64,000 nucleotides of DNA. Source: Candidatus Odyssella thessalonicensis L13 (GTDB lineage Bacteria > Pseudomonadota > Alphaproteobacteria > Paracaedibacterales > Paracaedibacteraceae). Within the stretch, counting starts at the first letter, position 1. The number at the start of each line of letters is the position of its first letter. The notes under the pieces are model-generated. The model saw only the letters and a program-made list of their open reading frames with translations, was not told the origin of the DNA and made no database searches. Shown here piece after piece: positions 35,497 to 45,945 of this stretch. Location of the stretch: NCBI RefSeq assembly GCF_000190415.1, contig NZ_AEWF01000004.1:62001-126000 (forward strand). The letters run 5' to 3'. Both the position numbers and the translations under genes were made by a program.

Positions 35497-38068
35497 TGAA
35501 GAAAGTAAACGATTCAGGAATAATTATTGTATTAATAGTATATCAGTTTGGCCTGCATTGATTAGATTTTTTTATTCTCTACTTGCTCTCAGTTTATCGA
35601 TGCCTAGCACCCTTATGAGTGTTTGGGCGGAAAACCCTACCTCAGAGGAGGCAATAAGAGAATCCATTGAAAAACAAATTGCAGCCTTGAATGCTCCTCC
35701 GCCTCCTTCCAAAAATCAGAAAAAAGCTTTACCCGAAGAAGAAACTGCTGACCAACTGAAGGCCGCTTCCCCGCCAAAAGAGCAAGCAAAAGTGGAAGCC
35801 AATTTTTCTTTAGAGCATACCGATGGGATGTTGAAAGCAAAAATTGAGTTCATCAATGGCGTGCCTTTCTATGCAGTATTTAGTCATGACGGTGTCTGGC
35901 ATATAGCTTTATCTTACCCAACAAATAATACCTTTTCCCCTTGGCAAGCTTCTGAATTTCCAGAATTGACATCTATTGATACCCTTTCTAATGAAAGCGG
36001 CTTTTGTTATCGTCTTCACCTGACCCCGGGCCTATATCCGAAGATCGCTTTTGATGACGACCAAAATACGTTAACTGTAACTTTCGATAAACAACCGGCG
36101 GAAGAGGGGGAAGCAGTTCACTTAGTCCAGCCCCGAAAGTTACAGGATGCTTTCCGGGTGAAGCTTAGAAACGCCCAAACGGATGTGGAGTTTTATGATC
36201 CTGACACCGGTGAAGTTCTATGGGTTATTTGTGCTGATGAGCACAATAAACCGATCCCAGCTTACCACTATCCTGAATTTGATCTTTTAGATTCCTATCA
36301 AGGATTAGCATTTCTGCTCCGCGATGAGACTTTGGACTATAGCTATATTCGCAAAGTTGCTGAGATCCGTAAAGACGGGGGACTGGCTAATTCTTTGGCA
36401 ACGGCCAATACAGGAGAACCGCTTAAAAGTGCTATTTTTTCCACTTTTAAGGCCGACACTGCTCCTCAAGCGACTCAAAAACTCTTAAGAAACTTGGCGA
36501 CCGACCACTCAAAAATTAAAGACGGATTGCATTTGCTATGGCTGTACAGCGGCCAAGGCTTGGGATTAGAAGCGGCCGATATGGCAGAGCAGTTGCTAAA
36601 TCAAGCCTCTGATTTAAAGATTCTGCCTTTTTGGCGTAGCTTGAGTGGGCTTGCTGCCCTTTTACGGTTTCGTTATCCCAAGGCTCAGGAACAGCTAGAG
36701 TTTGTTCAAAATGAGCCGGATGCCGATTTCTGGAAAAGTATTGCTCTGGCAGCGCAGCAGGCGTATTCGCAAACGCCAAACCTGAAAAAGTTAACTGATT
36801 ATAGTAGCTTGCTGTCAGGTCTGCCTTTAGTTCTCAAGGAACGATTGCGCAATGATATCCTTGAGGTGGGTGTCTTAACTCAAGATCCTTCGCTTCTCAA
36901 AACCTATGGAACAAACATGAGTGAACCGGTCTATGCTAAATATCGCCGCCTCTATGAAGTGGCAAAGGCTGTGTTAAACCTTGATCCGAGTAAGGACAGT
37001 TCAGCAGAAGTTTTAAAAGATCTTGCTAACATTAATCCTTCTTCTAAGACCTCTGTGCTCGCCATGCTTAACTATCTAAAGTTTATGCATAAAGCTGAAA
37101 AGATTAAGCCGGAAGAGGAATTAGCGCAGCTGGATCATCTGCGGTATCTGTGGCGCGGTGATCAGCTTGAATATACCTTAGATAAGTATCTCGCCCTGCG
37201 TTATATGGAAGAAAAACGCTACGCCGAAGTATTGCCTTTATTGCGCAAGACCCTTAAATACTTTACCAAACAAGCCCATCAAGATAAATTGCCAGACCAG
37301 ATGCAGCAGGCGCTGATTAATTATTTTAATCAAGAGTCACCGCCGGTCTTAGAAATGTTGTCAATCTTTCAGGATTACATGAGTATCGCGCCGGATGATG
37401 CGCGCGGTGATGCCATCATGATTAAGGTCACGAATATCTTAGCAAATCTGGAATTGTATGAAGAAGCGATCAGTCTGCTCAAGGAATACTTAAATCAAAA
37501 AATCCAGCAGGGAAGTGATGTGCAAGAGCGTAAAAATAAAATCTATTACCGTATTGCTGTCGCGAGTATTTTAGCTAAGAAGCCGCAAGCCTGCCTCGAC
37601 AATTTAGGGCAAATTAAAAATCCTGATTCAGAGCTTCAAGATGATCTTGATATCTTAAAAGCTGAATCCTATTTAATGCTAAAACAGAAAGATAAAGCCC
37701 TGGATGCCCTAGGCGAGACGCCAGCGCAACTCTTCCATAAGGCGAATATTTTTGTGGGTGACAAAAACTGGGCAGAGGCCATTAAAGTTTATGAGAAGAT
37801 TTGTTCCAATATGCCGTCTGTCCCTGATCACCTCAAAGAGCAATCGATTATTAATCTGGCCCTGTGTTATCTCTTAACAGATGACCAAAAAGCGCTGACT
37901 GCTTTAAAGTCTCAATTTGGTTCCTTTATGGAGAAGCGCAAAGGGGCTCAAACTTTCGAGTTTCTAACATCCCCCAATGCTCAAGTCAGCTTGACGCACT
38001 TAGCCTCCCTCCAGCAAGTGACATCCTTTGCAGAGCGTTTAAAGAACGTATTTTCTGACGGAAAATAA
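35468..38068 (+). CDS. Large exported helical-repeat (TPR-like) protein
   Basis: Up to 866 residues. The TTG at 35468 is the outer limit; it overlaps tilS, and the true start may be nearer the hydrophobic segment that follows (about residues 29-54, ending SVWAEN), for example TTG 35558 or ATG 35600. After the signal comes a Pro/Lys/Glu-rich linker, then a beta-rich domain (about 105-205), then about 500 residues of helical repeats (for example EEAISLLKEYLNQKIQQG and WAEAIKVYEKICSNMPSVPD) typical of tetratricopeptide proteins. Probably a periplasmic scaffold. No family name recognised. Confidence 0.75.
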   Translation: MVKVTKSKDIEESKRFRNNYCINSISVWPALIRFFYSLLALSLSMPSTLMSVWAENPTSEEAIRESIEKQIAALNAPPPPSKNQKKALPEEETADQLKAASPPKEQAKVEANFSLEHTDGMLKAKIEFINGVPFYAVFSHDGVWHIALSYPTNNTFSPWQASEFPELTSIDTLSNESGFCYRLHLTPGLYPKIAFDDDQNTLTVTFDKQPAEEGEAVHLVQPRKLQDAFRVKLRNAQTDVEFYDPDTGEVLWVICADEHNKPIPAYHYPEFDLLDSYQGLAFLLRDETLDYSYIRKVAEIRKDGGLANSLATANTGEPLKSAIFSTFKADTAPQATQKLLRNLATDHSKIKDGLHLLWLYSGQGLGLEAADMAEQLLNQASDLKILPFWRSLSGLAALLRFRYPKAQEQLEFVQNEPDADFWKSIALAAQQAYSQTPNLKKLTDYSSLLSGLPLVLKERLRNDILEVGVLTQDPSLLKTYGTNMSEPVYAKYRRLYEVAKAVLNLDPSKDSSAEVLKDLANINPSSKTSVLAMLNYLKFMHKAEKIKPEEELAQLDHLRYLWRGDQLEYTLDKYLALRYMEEKRYAEVLPLLRKTLKYFTKQAHQDKLPDQMQQALINYFNQESPPVLEMLSIFQDYMSIAPDDARGDAIMIKVTNILANLELYEEAISLLKEYLNQKIQQGSDVQERKNKIYYRIAVASILAKKPQACLDNLGQIKNPDSELQDDLDILKAESYLMLKQKDKALDALGETPAQLFHKANIFVGDKNWAEAIKVYEKICSNMPSVPDHLKEQSIINLALCYLLTDDQKALTALKSQFGSFMEKRKGAQTFEFLTSPNAQVSLTHLASLQQVTSFAERLKNVFSDGK

Positions 38069-38114
38069 TTAGTTATTAAAGCTGGAGCTATCAATACTGA
38101 CACGGCAGATATAG

Positions 38115-38324
38115 CCTACCGCACGACTTGTCATCTTATATGCACTTTTGTATAATATTGATGAAGTTAAAAGAGGTATAGAACCTGAATCCAAAAGGTC
38201 AAAGGATTACCTTATTAAATTGCGTGATTTTATTCTGTTTTATGAATATCGACCCACAGAAGCGCTAACAAAAATGCTGAATAATAAACAAATCCTAGAA
38301 AAAATGAGTATTGAGAAGGAATAA
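38115..38324 (+). pseudogene. Gene remnant without a start
   Basis: Open from just after a TAG at 38112-38114 to a TAA at 38322-38324, about 69 codons, with no upstream ATG, GTG or TTG that would give a sensible protein. The translation has coding character (LYALLYNIDEVKRGIEPESK, then a helical Lys/Leu-rich end). It looks like the 3' end of a lost gene. It ends 6 bp before the next broken gene. Confidence 0.4.
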
Positions 38325-38329
38325 TAAAA

Positions 38330-39201
38330 ATGATGACCAGAAAGACAATTGTTTCGATTGCAGGAATTATCGCTTTGCTTTCTTGGGAAGGCTTAGCGAC
38401 GGAAATATAGTGCGTGGCTCCTATCCCTTATCAGGCCCCAGGCCCTCATTCTGAAGCTCGCTATAATATATCTGAAGACAAAATAAGAGCAAAGCTTTTA
38501 AAACTTACTGAGAACTTTGATATGGAGCAGCTATTTAGGAAGGAAGCAAGCTCCATAAAAACGTATGAGATTGAAAACATGCCCACCACCAGACGGGAAA
38601 GGTTTTTAGCAGAAGTAGCATATGATATTGCTTGTGATAGCTTGCAAATCGTGAAGCGGCGGCGGCTTTACCCTATCTTGGCTACTCGCTTTCACGTGGC
38701 TATTCAAAAGCTGGTGAAACTCTTTTCCGATTGGCTTACGAACCATATCTTTATAAAGATATTAATTATAGTCAGATCAGTAAAGACCAAAGTAACTATG
38801 CCAAGGTACTCTATTGTCGGGCATGTGAGAAATATGGTCAACCATCAGATGACCCAAATCCGCTGTATTTGTATTTTAAAAAACATTGGGACAGGAACTT
38901 GATTTCAATTAAGGCTAGAGAAGCTGAAGAAGCCGAACGTCGACGACAACAGCAGTGGTGGACACTTTATGGCCTCAAGCATACCGTGTCTAACTGGTGG
39001 CATTCTACCCCTTCGCCTGCCGTTTGAGAAAACTCTCAACTGACAGTGAATTCTGAAAAGGCTGACGCGAAACGGCGGAGGTTAGCAGAGCACTCTACTG
39101 TCTTACGGCAGCGTAAGAGGCACGATGATGAGCAACAGCCGCTACTGACTGTAGAAGAGCCAAAACCCTTTATTGAGCCTGACACTAAGAAAGGGGCCTA
39201 A
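38330..39201 (+). pseudogene. Decayed exported-protein gene with three lesions
   Basis: It starts with MMTRKTIVSIAGIIALLSWE, a signal peptide with AAGGA upstream, and then meets an in-frame TAG at 38408-38410. The same frame continues (APIPYQAPGPHSEARYNISE) to about 38648, where it must shift to continue as REAAAALPYLGYS, a Sel1-like stretch. This second frame meets TGA at 39025-39027 but stays open to TAA 39199-39201, with a basic KRRRL and RQRKR region and an acidic C-terminus. One nonsense codon, one frameshift and a second nonsense codon indicate a dead gene. The KRRRL motif links it to the other exported proteins here. Confidence 0.75.
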
Positions 39202-39534
39202 TTAACCTTAGTTGGCCTGTGCTTCGGAGGAAAGCTTGGGGCTATAAGAAAGACTCGACGTGAAGGGCCGTTTTTATCTGGCTGCAAATTATGGGGTCAC
39301 CGCACCCTTCCACAAGTATCGTCGCCAGCGATGTTCCTCTATCTATTTAAAAAGCTTTCTTTATCACAATCATCTTCTCTCTTGTAACAAGAATGTCACA
39401 CAGTTAAATTTAATGAACAGGTAACAATTTTTCTTTTATTTTTAGTAACAAAGTACTTGCCAGGGTGGGGTCAACTCTCTTAAAACCATAATAGGAAGAG
39501 TAAGTTAATCTTTTATGGTTTGGGGTTAGGTTAG
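39202..39534. other. Intergenic region upstream of mreB
   Basis: 333 bp without a gene. The right half is AT-rich and presumably holds the mre operon promoter; TTGCCA at 39457 and CATAAT at 39487 are 24 bp apart, too far for a standard promoter, so none is called. Confidence 0.5.
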
Positions 39535-40581
<1,047 letters not shown>

Positions 40582-40665
40582 TTTGCTACGCTAGTAAGTG
40601 TGATGTTAATTGGTTACCTATTTATACGTCAGTTAGGATTAATGTCTAAGGGTGAGTGAGCGACC

Positions 40666-41547
40666 ATGAGAATGTTGTCTGTCGTTGGGATGAAAACAAG
40701 TAAAGACCATCGAACGACTATTATTTCTGAGCTCGACAACTCACCTACTCGCCTTAGTCAAATTCTTTCTAAATTCTCAAAATCTTTTGCGGTTATTTTA
40801 GTTTCAGCAATTCTTGTCCTTCTGCAAGTTAAAGATTATTCTCCGGTCTCTACGTTGCGTTACCATCTCACTAATTTTTTTAGCCCGGTGATTTATGTTG
40901 TCTCTTTGCCGTTCAATTGGGTGGCTTCTGTTGGAGACTATTTTAAAAGAAAAGAAGATATTTTAGCCCAAAACGAACGTCTCAAGCTGCAAAATGAACA
41001 GCTAATCCGGGAACGCGATATCCATCGCCAGATCTCGCTTGAAAATTCAAGTCTCCGGGAAGCTTTAAACGTCCAAGTGGGACTGGTCGACGATATAACG
41101 ACTATCCGCATTAGCCACCATGTTTATGATGGCTATACAACGGTTTTATACAGTCCGACCTCAAGTTTAGGGGATCTTCATAAAAATGATGCTATTTTAA
41201 CCACTAAAGGCTTCTTGGTGGGACGTGTTTTAGATACCGACATGCAGTATACGCGCATCATGCCGATTACTGATCCCGCCTCAAGAATTCCTGTGAAGAT
41301 TGAGTCGAGCACCCAACAAGCTGTATTGGCGGGCGATGGCAGTCCGATTCTAAATCTTGTCCATATCGAAAACCCGGCTGGTGTGCGCGTGGGTGATCGC
41401 TTGGTCACAAGTGGTGTAGGTGGTATCTTACCTGAGGGCCTGCCGGTAGCCGTCGTAGAATCCGTCGGCAATACCATAAAATGCCTTCCCTTTGGGCGCG
41501 TCAAAGATCAAGATTTTGTCTTAGCGCTAAGCCGTAGCGGTCTATAA
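40666..41547 (+). CDS. mreC: Rod-shape determining protein MreC
   Basis: 293 residues. A cytoplasmic N-terminus of about 45 residues is followed by one membrane helix (SFAVILVSAILVLLQV), a coiled coil (about 105-140) and the periplasmic beta-rich domain with ENPAGVRVGDRLVTSG and GILPEGLPVAVV, the conserved MreC segments. MreC links MreB to PBP2 in the elongasome. The N-terminal tail before the membrane helix is longer than in E. coli. It begins 84 bp after mreB. Confidence 0.92.
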   Translation: MRMLSVVGMKTSKDHRTTIISELDNSPTRLSQILSKFSKSFAVILVSAILVLLQVKDYSPVSTLRYHLTNFFSPVIYVVSLPFNWVASVGDYFKRKEDILAQNERLKLQNEQLIRERDIHRQISLENSSLREALNVQVGLVDDITTIRISHHVYDGYTTVLYSPTSSLGDLHKNDAILTTKGFLVGRVLDTDMQYTRIMPITDPASRIPVKIESSTQQAVLAGDGSPILNLVHIENPAGVRVGDRLVTSGVGGILPEGLPVAVVESVGNTIKCLPFGRVKDQDFVLALSRSGL

Positions 41548-41642
41548 TTAGACAACAATATCATAAGAATTCGAATAAATGTCTGGAGCGTGTGCCTTCG
41601 TATTTGCTATAATTGTTCTACTTTGTGACCATTAATCTTGCC

Positions 41643-42167
41643 ATGATGATTGATCCTAATAAAATATTAAATTTTCGCCGTCTGGCTACGGCCTTCTTCT
41701 TCCTGTCAGGGCTAATTATGGTTAGCCTTTTGCCCTTTTGGCGGGAGATTGGCGTGGTGCCTAATTTTATCTCGGTGGTGGTTTACTTGTGGACTATTTA
41801 CCGACCCGATTTAGTCTCCCGTAAGCTATTTATCTTATTAGGAATCTGTCGAGATGCAACAATGGGCTACCCGATTGGGGTAAGCGTTCTGGAATTACTG
41901 CTAATCATTTCTTTAACATCACCTTTTCGCCGCTTTGTTATAGAAAAGAACTTTAGAATTGTGTTTATTGGGTATGTCTTGTTCACCACATTAAGCAATT
42001 GCTTGTTCTGGCTGATCTTAAGTGCTACCAAAGGCTATCTTTTGCCGTTCACAGGAGCCCTCAAGCCAATCATATTTAATTTGTTAGCATATCCTTTAAT
42101 GTGCCAGATAAGCCTGCATATGCAGCAACGAATTGATCGGATAAAGATGCAGGGATTTTATGGATAA
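41643..42167 (+). CDS. mreD: Rod-shape determining protein MreD
   Basis: 174 residues from ATG 41643 (a TTG 30 bp upstream is less likely). About five hydrophobic segments, as in MreD, with LLGICRDATMGYPIGVSVLELLL as the conserved core. An inner-membrane part of the elongasome. Sequence conservation in this family is low, so position between mreC and mrdA carries much of the call. Its stop overlaps the mrdA start by 8 bp, which points to translational coupling. Confidence 0.88.
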   Translation: MMIDPNKILNFRRLATAFFFLSGLIMVSLLPFWREIGVVPNFISVVVYLWTIYRPDLVSRKLFILLGICRDATMGYPIGVSVLELLLIISLTSPFRRFVIEKNFRIVFIGYVLFTTLSNCLFWLILSATKGYLLPFTGALKPIIFNLLAYPLMCQISLHMQQRIDRIKMQGFYG

Positions 42168-43953
42168 GGAAACCCTCTTTACGCGGCGATCCATTATTTT
42201 AGGGGGCATGCAAGCCGCATTAATGTCGACGGTTGTGGGGCGCATGTTTTATCTCGAAATCATGTCGAACACCCATTATCAGAAATTATCTGATAAGAAT
42301 CGTATCCACTCACGCTTAACCTTACCCATTCGAGGATTGATTACCGATAGAGCGGGAAAAGTTCTGGCTTCTGACCATAATGTGTATCGCGCCGTAATTA
42401 TTCGCGATGAAGCTGATGATTGGCAGTTGTGTCTTAAACGGGTGCAAGAATTATTACAGCTTACCAGTGAAGAGATCGATAAAATATCCTCTCAAATTAA
42501 ACGCAAGCCTCGCTTCATGCCGGTCGCTATTAAAGATAATTTGTCTTGGCAAGAAGTAACCACATTGGAGCTCCATCTTCCAGATATTGTTGGCATTTTT
42601 ATCGAGGAGGGCCGCAACCGTTTTTACCCCCATGCCTATGAATGTTGTCATTTCTTAGGATATGTGGCCGCCCCTTCTGAGAAAGAATTAGACGGAGATC
42701 CCTTATTAGAACAGCCTGGCTTCAAAATGGGCAAAATCGGCTTAGAAAAAGCCTTAGAAAATGATTTACGTGGAATGCCAGGCATTAAGCAAGTGGAAGT
42801 TGATGCCTATCGGCGCGTGGTGCGGGAACTATCAACGACTGATAGTATTCACGGAACCGAACAAAAACTGACCCTGGACTTCGATTTGCAGCAAACGCTT
42901 TATCACCGGTTGGCGCAGGAAGAAAGTGGTGCCGCAGTTGTTCTAGATATTAAGACCGGTGGTGTTCTGGCTTATGTTTCTTATCCGGGTTATGATAGTA
43001 ATCTTTTTGTCAATGGGATTCCTCAGCGTGATTGGCAAGAGCTGCTCAATCATCCACGCCACGCCCTCATTAATAAACCGATCTCTGGCTTATATGCGCC
43101 TGGTTCTACCTTTAAAATGATTACAGCTTTAGCGGCTTTAGAAAGGGGCGTAATCAATCCCAACACCTCGGTCAGTTGTGTGGGGCATACGCTGCTGGGA
43201 AGCCATAAATTTCATTGCTGGACCTGGAAAACTGGGGGACATGGGCACGTTGATCTTATCCGAGCAATTGCGACTTCCTGCGACATCTATTTTTATCATA
43301 TTGCAAGCTTAGTCGGCATCGACGCCATCGCGGATACTGCTCGACGCTTAGGACTTGGCACCGCCACAGGGATAGAAATTCCAGGTGAAAAGGCGGGATT
43401 AATTCCGACCGCTGAATGGAAAAAGCGGGTTCATAAAGCTAAGTGGACTTTGGGGGAGAGTTATAATGCTGGTATTGGCCAAGGCTATACCTTGACCACC
43501 CCTTTACAGTTAGCGGTCATGACTGCCCGTTTGGCGTCTGGTAAGGCGGTAAGGCCGACACTGCTGGCGGATAATGTTCAAGACTTTCCTGTCCTCGATA
43601 TTGACCCTAAGCTGCTTGACTATATCTTGAAAGGCCTGGATAAAGCCTCAAATGAGGGCGGGGGGACGTCGTTCCGCCACCGGATCTCGGTGCCGGGAAT
43701 GGAAATGGCCGGGAAAACAGGTACAACCCAAGTGCGGCGGATTACCGAAAAAGATCGTGCTTTAGGGTTAGTTAATAGTGCGGATCGTCCATGGCATCAT
43801 CGAGAACATGCGCTATTTGTGGGATACGCGCCGGTGCACGCTCCCCTGTATGCGGCAGCCGTATTAATTGAACATGGAGGCAGCGGGGGGCGGGTGGCGG
43901 CTCCGGTGGGACGGGATGTGTTATTAACAGCACAACAAATATTAAGAGGTTAA
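42160..43953 (+). CDS. mrdA: Peptidoglycan D,D-transpeptidase PBP2
   Basis: 597 residues. One N-terminal membrane segment, a dimerisation domain, and a transpeptidase domain with SxxK as STFK in LYAPGSTFKM, SxN-type SCD in ATSCDIYFYH, and KTGT in MAGKTGTTQ. PBP2 is the class B enzyme that cross-links lateral wall peptidoglycan with MreBCD and RodA. A rodA gene usually follows mrdA, but here trkH does. The ATG overlaps the mreD stop. Confidence 0.94.
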   Translation: MDKETLFTRRSIILGGMQAALMSTVVGRMFYLEIMSNTHYQKLSDKNRIHSRLTLPIRGLITDRAGKVLASDHNVYRAVIIRDEADDWQLCLKRVQELLQLTSEEIDKISSQIKRKPRFMPVAIKDNLSWQEVTTLELHLPDIVGIFIEEGRNRFYPHAYECCHFLGYVAAPSEKELDGDPLLEQPGFKMGKIGLEKALENDLRGMPGIKQVEVDAYRRVVRELSTTDSIHGTEQKLTLDFDLQQTLYHRLAQEESGAAVVLDIKTGGVLAYVSYPGYDSNLFVNGIPQRDWQELLNHPRHALINKPISGLYAPGSTFKMITALAALERGVINPNTSVSCVGHTLLGSHKFHCWTWKTGGHGHVDLIRAIATSCDIYFYHIASLVGIDAIADTARRLGLGTATGIEIPGEKAGLIPTAEWKKRVHKAKWTLGESYNAGIGQGYTLTTPLQLAVMTARLASGKAVRPTLLADNVQDFPVLDIDPKLLDYILKGLDKASNEGGGTSFRHRISVPGMEMAGKTGTTQVRRITEKDRALGLVNSADRPWHHREHALFVGYAPVHAPLYAAAVLIEHGGSGGRVAAPVGRDVLLTAQQILRG

Positions 43954-44029
43954 TTTGCTGTGGCGGCGACTTGTGCGCAGCTTGGCAACCTGGTACTCTC
44001 AAAAAAAGTTTGCATTTGAATTCTAGTCC

Positions 44030-45484
44030 ATGATCGCTTATCGCTCAGTTTTGTACCTCATTGGAATGCTTTTAAGTGCTATGGCAGCTGCTATGTTGCT
44101 GCCGATTGCGATAGAACTCTTTGTTTATAAGACCTCGGCTTGGGAAGAATTCTCTTTTGCTTTTTTTCTTACAGGAGCTTTAGGCAGCTTGCTGGCGATT
44201 GCCAATCGCTCATCTGAGCGGATTGAACTTAAGGTGCGCGAAGCCTTTTTAATGACAGCGCTGTGTTGGGTGATCACCCCCTTATTCGCAGCTTTGCCCA
44301 TTTATTGGTCGGATTTGAACCTAAGTTATATAGATTCTTGGTTCGAAGCTGTCTCAGCAGTTACGACGACGGGCTCAACGGTCATCCCTGATCTCGATCA
44401 AGCCTCCAGAGGCTTGTTGTTGTGGCGGAGCATTTTACAATGGCTGGGCGGGACAGGTATTATTTTAATGGCCCTGATTATCTTGCCGACCCTTCGCATC
44501 GGCGGAATGCAGCTGTTTCGAAGCGAATTCTCTGACAAATCAGAGAAAATTCTGCCCCGTGTCACTCAGATTAGCTCGGCTATAACGGCAATCTATGTTT
44601 TCTTTACGCTTGCTTGTTTCTTTGCGTTATTCTTTGCTGGCATGGAACCCTTTGATGCTTTATGTCATGCGATGACGACAGTTTCTACCGGGGGATTATC
44701 AACAAAGAACAATTCGATTGCTTTTTATAACTCGATTAGTATTGAATTGATCACCGTCTTGTTCATGTTCCTGGGCAGCATCACCTTTGTTCTCTTTATC
44801 AAAATATGGCATGGCAATGCCGACGCTTTATTTAAAGACTCTCAGGTAAAAGCCTATGCTTTATTATTGCTGTGCCTTTCAGTGATCATTTTTGTTTGGT
44901 TATGGGGACATTTAGGGGTGCCTGTGGGCAAAGCCCTCAGAAATGCTCTTTTCTCTGTCATCTCTATTTCCACGTCCGCCGGCTTTACCACTGTTGATTA
45001 TACAAGTTGGGGTGCCTTTCCTTGTGTCTTATTTCTATTGCTAAGCATTGTCGGTGGGTGTACAGGTTCAACAGCGGGAGGGCTGAAAGTTTTTAGGGTG
45101 CAAATTATGGTCCGTGTTACGCTGAGCCATTTAAGGCAATTACGGCGTCCCCATGGGGTGTATGTGCCTTTATACCAGGGGCAGAAAATCCCAGAAAGTG
45201 TCGCAAGCTCAGTGCTCACTTTTGCCACCTTATATTTTTTTACAGCTTTTTGTTTAACCTCGCTTTTAACCTTATTCGATTTAAGTATGATCGATGCTTT
45301 GTCAGCGTCAATTGCCGCCCTAAGCAATATTGGCCCCGGTGTTACCAAGCTGGTCGGCCCCCATGGAAGCTTATCCGCTCTCGATAGTGGCGCTAAGATG
45401 TTACTAATGTTTGGAATGACGCTCGGGCGTCTAGAACTCCTGACAATCTTTGTCCTGCTCATGCCTTCCTTCTGGCGCAGTTAG
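44030..45484 (+). CDS. trkH: Trk-type potassium uptake protein
   Basis: 484 residues. The four selectivity-filter-like loops of the TrkH/KtrB family are visible: AVTTTGSTV, MTTVSTGGLST, ISTSAGFTTVD and SNIGPGVTK, each near a pore helix. TrkH forms the membrane channel of a K+ uptake system and usually needs the NAD-binding TrkA, which is not in the window. It begins 76 bp after mrdA and may share its transcript. Confidence 0.93.
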   Translation: MIAYRSVLYLIGMLLSAMAAAMLLPIAIELFVYKTSAWEEFSFAFFLTGALGSLLAIANRSSERIELKVREAFLMTALCWVITPLFAALPIYWSDLNLSYIDSWFEAVSAVTTTGSTVIPDLDQASRGLLLWRSILQWLGGTGIILMALIILPTLRIGGMQLFRSEFSDKSEKILPRVTQISSAITAIYVFFTLACFFALFFAGMEPFDALCHAMTTVSTGGLSTKNNSIAFYNSISIELITVLFMFLGSITFVLFIKIWHGNADALFKDSQVKAYALLLLCLSVIIFVWLWGHLGVPVGKALRNALFSVISISTSAGFTTVDYTSWGAFPCVLFLLLSIVGGCTGSTAGGLKVFRVQIMVRVTLSHLRQLRRPHGVYVPLYQGQKIPESVASSVLTFATLYFFTAFCLTSLLTLFDLSMIDALSASIAALSNIGPGVTKLVGPHGSLSALDSGAKMLLMFGMTLGRLELLTIFVLLMPSFWRS

Positions 45485-45945
45485 CGGAGTTATTATGCAT
45501 TTTGAAGCCTTCCTCTGAGTTTAATCCTTTTTACTTATGCCACCCTAGGCAAATTAAATAGCTTAAAAGACAAAATCGGCAAACCGGTGAAAGCTGGGGA
45601 GGTGGGCAGTAAGCTTTCTTATGCACATTGCTTTCCTTGTCATAAAATGGTTTATTCAATCGTTAATCCATACAAGATTTTTACTTGCATTGAAAAGAAG
45701 ATATATAATAATCTTTCTCTAATATAAAGACTAACAATATAAAGCCCCGTAATATCTACTAAATTTAGATACATTCTACCTGATTAAATTCAAATTTCAT
45801 GATCAATTAAACCATTCGCTGGAGTGGGCAATATTATAAAGCTAAGGGAAAGACTAAAAATGAAGGCTAAACGATTAATCAAACCCTTTTATTAAGTTTA
45901 CAGTCCCTCATCCTATTAATTCCTTTAATAGAGATAGATTACAGT
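45485..45945. other. AT-rich intergenic region upstream of the F-box-like gene
   Basis: 461 bp with no supportable gene. A tiny frame at 45860 (ATGAAGGCTAAACGATTAATC, stop after 11 codons) looks like a truncated signal-peptide start, but nothing follows it. No terminator for trkH recognised. Confidence 0.5.

Noticed and set aside
38640-38665. KRRRL encoded at about 38651-38665 in the first frame of the decayed gene
   Set aside because: It lies after the inferred frameshift, where the other frame (REAAAALPYLG) is the coding one; only the downstream KRRRL near 39070 is counted.
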